DNA from: Lucifuga dentata
Lineage: Eukaryota > Chordata > Actinopteri > Ophidiiformes > Bythitidae
NCBI GenBank assembly: GCA_014773175.1
Contig: VXCM01000497.1
Coordinates: forward strand, 124,001-188,000
DNA: 64,000 bases
Reading direction: 5' to 3'
Shown: positions 55,301 through 64,000 of the stretch, in pieces
Layout: each line of letters opens with the position of its first letter
Position numbering within the stretch: position 1 is the stretch's first letter
The notes under the pieces: generated by a model
Seen by the model: only the letters and a program-made list of their open reading frames with translations
Told to the model about the DNA's origin: nothing
Database searches by the model: none
Made by a program: the position numbers and the translations under genes

Positions 55301-58300
55301 TAGTATAGATTCACACTGTAAGCAACATAACAATAACCTGCAATAAGCCTGCAATTGTCCCAATGATAAAGCGTAATAGATATTATTATAACCATTAGAT
55401 AATCTTTATGAATGAAAACGCATTGAATCAAGAGAGGGAAAGATTTGGATTCACTGAAAAACATTGCTATGAAGCAAGCATAAAATCCATCCATGCGTGT
55501 GTTAACGCCTAGCCTAGGGCTCAATGATCTTACAGCGTGTGGAGAAGATCTTGCTGCGATAGAACCTTTGCCACTCCTCAGGCACGGGGAGAGCCATGAC
55601 AGTAACAGCATACTGGGACCCCAGGGAGAGGCCGGGGAAAGGGTCTGACTTGTACACCTGCAGAACAGAGCAGAAATAATTAAAAGCAAATCGTGCTTTC
55701 CTCGTAAAAATGTTTTGGTGATGAGAAATTCAACATATTATGAGCCCTGGAGGATAATTTCTTTGTTACATACAAGTAAATGTAGCTGTGAAATACAATT
55801 AGCTGTCAAAAGCACTAACTAAAACACTTTTATTACATCATTTAAAATAATCAAAAAGTACAGAATGTACTCTAAAGCCCAATTCCTTGTCTCGGTTAAA
55901 TGATGTTCATTGTGAGATTTCATTTTAATTTTCCACTGAAATGATTTCACTCTTTACAGTGGTGATCAGGGAGTGTTTTTTTAAAAATAAAATATGTCAT
56001 CTTTGATGGCATATGTTCATTGCTTGGTATTTTTAAGCGTTCACAGCGATTGCTCTGTTCCTTGGATTTTTTTTTTTTGTGTCAATCCTTCCATCCATCC
56101 ATTTTCCACCAGATCTAGGTTGTGGACCAAACAGGCTAAGCAAAGTAGCCCAAATGAACCTCTTCCTAGCCACATCCTCCAGTTCTTCCTTGGTGATCCT
56201 AAGACATTCACAAGACAGATGGGATATTTTTAAAATCCCTCCAGAATACTCTTGGTGTACTCGGAGTCTCCTACCAGTTGGAAGTTGGAGGAATACCAAC
56301 CCTGTGTCCTGCATGAATCCTAATTAAATGTCTGAATCTCAGCTAGCTCCTGTTGGTCATAATTCCTGACCATAGGAAAGGGTGGGAACGCAGATTAGCT
56401 GGTAAATTGGAAGCTTCACCTTCAGACTCAGCTCTTTCTCTTTTCCCCATGACAGTCCGGGCTGTAGATGACGCACCAATCTGCTTATCGATCTTAAGTT
56501 ACCTTCACACCATCATCTTACCTTCAAAGATGAAGAAGACACAGAGATACTTGAGCTCCTTCACATAAGTTAGCAACTAGATCGCCATCTGGAGGATTAA
56601 ATCTGATGCTGTTTGCAGTTTAGCCATGGTCATGTTAAACCACCTCAAACAAACTGCTGCTCTCCTTCTCTTAGCAGGAGAGGAGAAGGAGAGCAAAGGA
56701 GAAAAAAGTGAAAAGCTGTAGCACAGGCAATCTTGTTCATATCAATTATTGATAAAGATGAAGACTATCACAAGGTTAAATTAACAGATAAACTCATTCC
56801 TGCCAAAGGTCCTTTTTTGAGCTTTCAACTGTCCTAAGGATCAAGCCTTTGGACTGTGGGGGTAAACCCGTGCAGACACGGGAAGAACATGCAAACCCCA
56901 CACAGAAAGATGTGAACTGGATTTGAACCCAGGGCCTTCTTGCTGTGAGGCAGTAGTGAACTACTGAACCGTGACGTTATTTCTCTACGTTCATAATCAT
57001 CTGTCAATATTCCTGTTGGTAATTCACCACCAGGATTTGTCATGTCAAAAGCAGCATACTGTACAGATCTAGAAGCAAAGAAACAAAGTCAGTGGGGTCC
57101 TTCTTACCCTTTGAGCGTGCGAAGCAGGCAGGGAGACATTACGGTGGAAGAGTAAAAGCTGACAACCAACACTCGACCCTCCCAAGGCCTGAAGGGACAC
57201 CTGAAAGCCTCTCAGGAAGGCAATCCCTACAACAAACACAAAAAGGGCACTGTCAATAACTCAGAAGCCTATTATCTGTGTCAAAAACATGAGTACAAAT
57301 TCATATATCCAGTACATGTATATGTCACGGTTCACTGCGCAGAGATTGTTGTCTTGAATATTTTGACATCTCACATGATGAATCTTCACCTGAGTGATTC
57401 TCAAAAAGCTAGGACTGTATGACTTTCACGTAAAAGTTTTCACACATGCTTTGGTGTCATACATAAAAAAAAATGTCTATTAAAAATAGGAATGTGTGTT
57501 TATGTTTTATTCCTTGTGAACATACCGTAGTAACTGGGCCTCCAGGAGACAACGATGGTGTCAGAGTTGTGGTTCTGATCGTGTAAAAACTCGACTGTCA
57601 CATCATTTGGTGCATGGACGTAGTGTTGACACAGTTCTGGGTCTTCCTCACCAAACAACTCAAAACAGGGCCAAGGTATGCAATCTGCAGCGAAATAAGA
57701 GCCGATCCATAAAGCAAAACAAAACAAAACAATCTGCACATGATAGTTAATGTTGCTTTCGTCATTTCGTTGGGAAATTAAAAACTTTATAGTTTCTTTA
57801 AACTTTCCATGCTTGTATAAACTGGCAAATTACAGTTTTTTTTTTTTTATTAAGGTTAAGTCATTTGCGAAGCAAACCTAAGAGATACTCAAAGATTAAA
57901 GGCACGTGATCTGAGTATTAACCAAATAAAATGTTATTGTGCTCAAACTGTCTAAATTTGGTTGGAAAGCAAGGTTTTTATGTGAGGTGTAAAAGCTTAT
58001 CTAAAAATAAAAGCTTTGTTTGCATCAGCAATGTTTGTAATCACAGCAGTAAAACAAGCCAAAAGTTTCATACTTTCAATTAAATTCAATTATACAAGTC
58101 AATATAAGTATACTGTTGGTCATTATGGCCATTTATGAATTGAAGTTTGAATTTGAACTTGAATTAATTCATTTTAATTGATCATCTAAGCCAAATACCG
58201 GTGTTACTGATAATTGCATTAACGTATTTTAAGACAATTGCCAAACAGAAAGTTTGAAGTCGGAGTGTAAATATTTGACTTGAGATGAACAAGAGTGGCC

Positions 58301-59627
58301 AGATAATTTACACACAAGTAAAAGCAAGTCCTAGCATGATATTTTGAACTGCTGGGCTTTGTCTTTTGTTGAGTGCTTACATATAGGTAAAATATGGATG
58401 ATTACTGTGACTAGTTTGCAAACTGAATTGCCTCTCAGGGACAATAAAGACTTACTCTACTCTTCGTTGTTTGTTTTCTTCAGCCTTCAGTTATGAAAAC
58501 TGGTCATAACCTGTTATGTTTAACCTGAAGTATTTGTGCTTGAGGTTAACCGGTTTAAATCTTAATGCAAGTGCAAACACTTTGACGTGTGCTTGTTAGG
58601 ATATTAAAGCTATGTGCAAATTACATGTTAAAGACTTCACAGATAAGATATGAACCACGGCGTCTCTGGTTTGTTGGGAACTGAGCCATATTTTTCAGTG
58701 TCTCCTGCAAATAAGTTGAGGATAAAATTATGCATTCCAGGCTTTAAACCAGATGTGTGTAGAATGCAAATGTTTTCCAGTAAATGTTTTTGATCAGACT
58801 TACTTCCAAATGCTTTAATTGCAGGAAAGCCTAAAGCTCTCTCTACATCATCTCTGGCTATTCTGCAGTATTCACATCCCGGTTTCCCCTGAAAACAAAG
58901 TCACATAATTACAACAAATCATCAACAGAAGCAAACAGATGTGTTTTCATCACTTGCACACCAACAAAAGGGATTAAACTGCAAACAACCTCATCCTCAT
59001 ATCACATTTCATTAGGTCCATGGTTAGATTAAGCCACAAACAAGCCCAGTTGGTAAGAGGGCTGTCTTGAGAACAAGAACATAAAAGAACGCAAAGCTTT
59101 TCCAAATGGCAAACATGTTGGGCTTACGAGAGCATGCTGAGAACAAAGGAACCAAAAGTGATAAAATAAAACGAGCATAATATACAAGAGAGCAGGGAGT
59201 TTGCAGTTAAAAAACAATAACATAAAAATCTGTCAAATCAAATATTTGGCTCAAGCACTGCAACAGATCTATCAATACTGATAGATCTGTTAGTTTTATA
59301 ATCTATAGCATCATCTGTCACTGGATTGCGTGTGAGAACTCCACATCAAAACATGAGTCAAAGACATCAAAGGCCCTAATGGAATTTCATAATTGTTCAG
59401 GGACATCACCAAAGTGTGTGACACATCACAGAAACTATCTCTGAACAGATTCAAGTTGTCATGACGCCACAAGGAGGAACACACACGTATTACCAACCTG
59501 CCCGACAGGTTTAGAAGCCATAGCCTGCCTAACAGCTGGAGAAAACGAGAGAAGAAATGCAGCTGCCTCAGGCATGAGAGACAAAAAGAATAAGATATGT
59601 ATGAATATGTATGAAATCTTCTTTTTG

Positions 59628-59658
<31 letters not shown>

Positions 59659-61294
59659 TGGTGACTTTGCCAGTTAAACTGTCAGTTAAAGTAATGACTC
59701 TCAGAAAGTCTGTGTTCCCTAAACATTTACTTGCATGCGAGCTGAAGAGAAAATGTAATCCTCGTGATTTACATGCATTGAGCAACTGAGATGTGGGTGA
59801 CTAGAATATTACTGTATATATTATCCATAAATGTCCTTTGTGAACTTCCTGTTTACACCTGATATGTTTAATAATGAAAATGAAACTATCAAACTGATCA
59901 CCAGACGGTTTTACATATGAAACAAATGTAGATATACTGAAGGTTCATAATACATAACAACACACTAACCAGAGGTCAGATTGTGATCAGGCAGTTACGA
60001 CTGTATATATGAATATAAACGGCTCTCTGCCAGAGGCTGAACACTGAGCAGCACAGCTCCATCCTGTCATAGAATTACCACCGTCATGTCCAGAGCTACT
60101 CATTTAAGTATTTTATATAGTATGTCTGAGGTTTTACTTAGAACTAAATTATATGTACCAATCTTAAGCCAGAAAATGAGTTATACGATACTATTTTTGT
60201 TACATTACCATCAACATCCACCTTTAAATGAAAGGTTTTGCCTGTGAAATTACAGGAAAATGACATTTTGATTGAACTGCAGTGAGAATTAATTGCTGCA
60301 AAATGCTATTCATATGAAGCTGTCAAATTTCATGCTTTCAATTGTCAACACATTGGTTTTCCATTGAACTTTCTAAAAGAAACTTATAAAGCTCACAATT
60401 TTTCAGAAAATATGGACAAATTGGACAGCGAGCAGAATAGAGATGTAAAAATGACATCACATGCTGGGAAATCCTTCATTGAAAATTATTTAACATTTAC
60501 TATCTCAAAATGTACAGTTCAGTGGCTGAGAAAAACAGCTCTTGCGCTTAATACTGTACTAAATAAGCCAAAAAACAAAAAACAAAAAAAAAGCTGCACA
60601 TTTGCAGCTGCAATAATTGTGTCACAAACTTGCCAACAATGCTGCTTCAGGGAGAGGAATCTCTGCAACCTGCCAAGACTTGAAACCCTGACAGAAATAA
60701 GAACCAAAATGAATCTACATTGCGCGGAGTATGAATCCAGGCAGTCTGACCATACAAACCAAACCTCAGGACATTTCCAGCCCACACAAACAGGTGTGTC
60801 CTGTCTAGACTGGACATTCAGAGACCAACATAAACTCTATTAATTGTCCAAGAAGAAGTGCTTGCAAACTCCACCGCTGTACACTGAAAATGACAGAAAT
60901 GATGTAAACAGATGCAGCAGCTTGAGGAGAAGCAGCGTGGTCTCAGCTTAGAGTGAGGCTGTTACATAAATATATTCAATTCAATTCAATGACCTTTGTC
61001 TCCAAAGGGCAATTAAGATTTTTTTTAATATATAATTATTGTGGAAAGAAATGAGTAACTGAATGTTAGAAAAATGACACAAAGCCTTCCTACACGGGCA
61101 AAAGTCCAGACTTCCCTACAAAGCAGAAATGGTATAAATATAGAGCAAGTTGACGTGGGATGAGGGTTTACCTGTTGGATACACTCCAGGTTGCAGTCCT
61201 GAGGCGTGATGGGAGCAGAGCTGAGATCTTCCTGAGCCCAGAGCGGCTGACCGAGGGTCAGGAGCTGGAGCAGAACAAGCGCTTCCCTCCACAT
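52342..61294 (-). CDS. Interleukin-17 receptor family, IL17RD-like (SEFIR domain)
   Basis: Twelve exons: 61172-61294, 58804-58888, 57526-57684, 57108-57226, 55534-55657, 55241-55279, 54923-55068, 54729-54803, 54529-54595, 53721-53867, 53434-53606, 52342-52902. The sum is 1818 bases, 605 residues. A signal peptide (MWREALVLLQLLTLGQPLWA) is followed by a Cys-rich ectodomain with sequons NVS, NST, NTT and NYS. A single hydrophobic helix is near residues 323-346 (PLSLVGVAIFVVLLAIF). The cytoplasmic SEFIR domain starts PRLLICYSSNDGPAHV and continues VCLDLWDSLSLAEEG, FVLVICSQGL and LPLLFSHLHGV. These match IL17RD best by my reading: for instance IAFLRGFQVSLQAL in the ectodomain and CYSSNDG in SEFIR. 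IL17RD dampens FGF and IL-17 signalling. The protein ends soon after SEFIR, lacking the long tail of IL17RD, so a divergent paralogue is possible. I chose the Met at 61294 because a signal peptide follows; an upstream Met at 61333 is in frame. Confidence 0.88.
52739..52768 (-). repeat. (GAT)n run inside the SEFIR coding sequence
   Basis: A trinucleotide run, ATC on the plus strand, encodes eight consecutive Asp after EPE in the SEFIR domain. Confidence 0.9.
56091..56572 (-). mobile_element. L2/Maui-type LINE 3' fragment
   Basis: Left end CCTTCCATCCATCCATTTTCC is the complement of the TGGATGGA-type tail of these LINEs. Further right the degenerate coding frame matches known fish LINE wording in my memory, such as 'CCTCCAGTTCTTCCTTGGTG' and 'GGGTGGGAACGCAGATT'. 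The element therefore runs on the minus strand. It lies in an intron of the IL17RD-like gene and is highly diverged, with no intact reverse transcriptase. Confidence 0.6.
56826..56985. repeat. Retroposon-derived conserved segment
   Basis: The tract GGGAAGAACATGCAAACCCC ... GAACCCAGGGCCTTCTTGC is a widespread teleost interspersed sequence, found as part of LINE/SINE tails. Confidence 0.55.
59633..59660. repeat. (TG)n microsatellite
   Basis: TG run in the first intron of the IL17RD-like gene. Confidence 0.9.
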
Positions 61295-61360
61295 GCTGCT
61301 ACAGCCAACATGACACTGATCCCTCGTGAGCACAAGACCTCAAGCTCATACACACACACA

Positions 61361-61396
<36 letters not shown>

Positions 61397-61427
61397 GGAC
61401 AGAAAGGCGGAGGCAACTACTCCAGTN

Positions 61428-61462
<35 letters not shown>

Positions 61463-62041
61463 GGACAGAAAGGCGGAGGCAACTACTCCAGTCAGTGAGA
61501 AACAGAAGGGCATCTGGATGTTTAGCTGTCGTAAATGCAGCGTGGGAGTGTGTGACAGAGAGGAAGGAGGAGAGAGCGATGAAGAGGGGAGTGGTATCTT
61601 TAGGCTACGGGTGGAGACAGTGTAAAACGGTGACATGCATGTTTTAGCAGTTACGCTGCCAAACTAGTTTACAATCACATTCACCAAAGACATACCACAG
61701 AAATAACCGTCTCTCCAGCAACAACATCCAAAGCAAAATTTTCCCATTCAGTCCAATACATCTAAACCAGATTCATTTTATTCAGCACAGATTATATAAC
61801 ATGGTTCATGAGCTATTTACAATGACTGTGGGCTGTTTTCTCAGGAAACATTATTACATTAGCAAGTGAATTATATTTATGGAAACTAGTACTGCAACAG
61901 CAAAATAAAACCATGAATCATTCGTTTATCAAATCCTGATAAACTGTGAATGATATAACAATAGAGTATTAAAACTATCTGAAAAATGACACAAAGAAAT
62001 GTTTGCGTCAGGATTTCCAGAGGCCGGAGATGACCACGATT
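61295..62041. other. Region between the IL17RD-like gene and fam50a
   Basis: It holds the presumed promoter and 5' UTR of the IL17RD-like gene and the fam50a 3' UTR. The (CA)n tract and an N-linked duplication at 61362-61492 lie within 70-200 bases of the receptor start. A minus-strand AATAAA at 61777-61782 is a plausible polyadenylation signal for fam50a, about 260 bases after its stop. Confidence 0.55.
61362..61492. repeat. Unmerged contig overlap with (CA)n around N at 61427
   Basis: The 65 bases 61362-61426, including a CA run and AGTGGACAGAAAGGCGGAGG, recur at 61428-61492 with one N between. Confidence 0.85.
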
Positions 62042-64000
62042 TCACCGGATCTGAAAAAGAAAGACAGCAAGCAAAACGTGAATTTAATCCTGAAGGATCA
62101 AATACAAGTGCAATATAAACGAAAAAAAAAAAAAAAANAAAAAAAAAAAAAAACAATAAATAAAAGGTATTTATTAAAGGGACGTCTCTTAATTTTTTTT
62201 TGTTTGTGTTGAGAAGCAGTCTGAGTGCACATGGCCCTCCTTCCTGTGGAGGAGAGAGCTCGCCTATGCAGGAAAAGCTGGTGGCATAGCACAATAAGCA
62301 ACTTTTTAGGTCACGGAACAATCAGGCTATATGGATCAATGGAAAGATGACATACTGTATAAAAGTTCATATTTTCAAGACTTTTTTTTGGTGCCATTTA
62401 AATATATGTCAAAAGGAATAACATAGCACACAAGGTATTTTAGCCCAAGGTAATCATACCATAAACTTTGTGTCTGTTATCCATCCTGCTATCCAAATAA
62501 CAGACATATCTCCACTTATGGAAGCATCCAGCCTCCTTTATTTGCATTCTTCTCTCCCTCATGCACACGAAACATGCTGCTTCTGTTTATTCAGACTACA
62601 GTCTATTTTTCTTGGACTATGACTAAATATTAAAACAACATTTTGTCAGGCTTTCACGTTATTGTGTAAATAATGAAATACATACTGCCAACAAAGCAGG
62701 CGTATTCCCTGTTTTCAATGTAAGAATTAAAGGACCATACCATCCATTTTGCATGTTTAAGCCTAATATATTAAATTTTCATACATGTTACATTACTGAC
62801 AATCACTTCCCAAAGGATAAAACCGTATTTTAACTTTCCTGATATTTTGCAAAATCTCTTAATCTTTCAAAATCAAATATTCAAGAGGTACACCCACCTT
62901 AAAAATCAATGTTTTGCCTGCTCATAGTTACACAACAGTATGAAGTCACGGTCGTTTAAATTTTATGATAAACACAGGTCTTCTTTTGGGACTATATTCC
63001 CCGGTGGAGACATACATTCACTCCACACTTTTTATTGCATTTAAAAGCTAAAATTACGTAACTTCTAAAAAAAAACCTGAATACACGTTTTGTTTGTAAT
63101 GATGGATTACCTATCCCAAGAAAGTTTCAAGTATCAACAATTCGATTTTAATAGCATACCAGAATGAACTGAAACCAATGGCGGTCTGGAAGGTAGGAAA
63201 AACATCTTTAATTCNATAGCATACCAGAATGAACTGAAACCAATGGCGGTCTGGAAGGTAGGAAAAACATCTTTAATTCACCGTTCCAGTAGTATACTTT
63301 GGGAAATGATTGTCAGTAACCTTACATGTATAAAAATTGAATATATTAGGCTCAAACATGCAAAATGGCTGTTATGGTCCTTTAACACTTCATCACTGCC
63401 TGGTGAAACTGGGTCATTTATTATTGAATGAGGCATTTAGCAAATCAGTTCTCACCGTATATTTGTCCCATTTCTTCTCCGGGTCGTACGGCTCCCAGCG
63501 ACTAGCAGGAAAAATGTGCTTATTCTTCTCATACCAGCTTCTCAAAACAACTTTGCCTGCATGAGACTTCAAACGACAGCAGAAATTACTTTAGGTTTAC
63601 GTCATTAAATACAGATTAAATTTTATATATTTTTTTTAAACTGAAATGATGTATGACTAGAAATTTTGTAGGCAGAATGTTGATCATAATCACAGCTTCT
63701 GCTATGTTTAAGACAATTTTAACCATTTCTTTTTTATTTTTTGTAGATTTTCACATTCAAAAATTTGTACCTCATCTTTCTCTACAGTGGCGTCGTTCAC
63801 CAGTCGAATATCATCGTGGACGTCAAAGCTGAAGAGAGGACCTGTGGGGAAAAAGGTGCACTGAGTGAAAAAAAGCTGAAAATCCACGTTTACATTCTTC
63901 CATATACAGAAACAAATGTTTGTGTTGTCATGTTTTTTTTTTGACATTCAAAATATAAAACAATGTAAGCTATAAAAAAGGGTGCTTTCATACCAGATTT
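62042..64000 (-). CDS. fam50a: FAM50A, 3' end (gene continues beyond the window)
   Basis: FAM50A (XAP5 family) is a nuclear protein associated with the spliceosome. Visible coding exons, 5' to 3': ...-63994, 63771-63841, 63456-63566 and 62042-62050. They give [26 protein letters not shown], then [37 protein letters not shown], then Ile-Arg-stop. This is near-identical to the C-terminus of human FAM50A as I recall it. Splice borders: donor after CTG at 63994, phase 1 acceptor at 63841, donor ACG|GTGAG at 63456, acceptor CAG|ATC at 62050. The last coding exon holds only nine coding bases. FAM50B, a retrogene in mammals, is intronless, so the spliced structure favours fam50a. The N-terminal three quarters lie outside this window. 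Confidence 0.94.
62727..63385. repeat. TTAA-flanked element, copy 8 (longest, with N-linked duplication)
   Basis: Left end TTAAAGGACCATACC at 62727; inverted right end TATGGTCCTTTAA at 63385. The terminal inverted repeats are about 40 bases long and close to identical. It lies in the last fam50a intron. The 64 bases 63151-63214 repeat at 63216-63279 around an N. Confidence 0.8.

Noticed and set aside
60364..60843. 159-codon frame upstream of the IL17RD-like exon 2
   Set aside because: It lies in the first intron on the opposite strand, has biased Lys/Asn content and no recognised domain; it is probably chance.

Overview
This window is vertebrate genomic DNA, almost certainly from a ray-finned (teleost) fish. 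The basis is compact, intron-rich genes with vertebrate GT-AG splicing, dense CA/GA microsatellites, and many short teleost-style DNA transposons (hAT, Tigger-like, and a TTAA-flanked family) and L2-type LINE relics. No prokaryotic operon, CRISPR array, tRNA or rRNA is visible.

Layout, left to right. Positions 1-12,748 hold repeats and no exon I can support. Positions 12,749-30,344 (+ strand) carry 25 exons of tensin-2 (tns2), from just after the C1-domain region to the stop codon. Positions 30,345-35,292 are an intergenic stretch rich in nested MITEs. Five genes then follow on the minus strand: tmem106c (35,293-39,518), a small PTB/PID-domain adaptor gene (40,724-42,655), cytosolic seryl-tRNA synthetase sars1 (44,368-50,723), an IL17RD-like SEFIR receptor (52,342-61,294), and the 3' exons of fam50a (62,042 to the window edge). 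tns2 and tmem106c converge tail to tail.

The genes look like ordinary chromosomal neighbours rather than one pathway: focal-adhesion signalling (tns2), a membrane protein of the TMEM106 family, a PTB adaptor, translation (sars1), cytokine or FGF signalling (IL17RD-like) and a nuclear protein (fam50a). I reconstructed exons by matching family protein sequence to splice sites and checking that exon lengths keep phase. For the four complete reading frames the coding lengths are exact multiples of three: 264, 174, 516 and 605 residues.

The assembly carries 20 isolated N characters. Five are flanked on both sides by the same 61-65 bp sequence, the signature of contig ends that overlap but were not merged. 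Two of these fall inside the large tns2 exon and break its frame; discounting them restores exact phase. I found no convincing evidence of a new biological system. The most useful leads are the orphan PTB gene, the IL17RD-like receptor without the usual cytoplasmic tail, a TTAA-flanked repeat family, a perfect hairpin inside a Tigger-like MITE, and the assembly artefacts.
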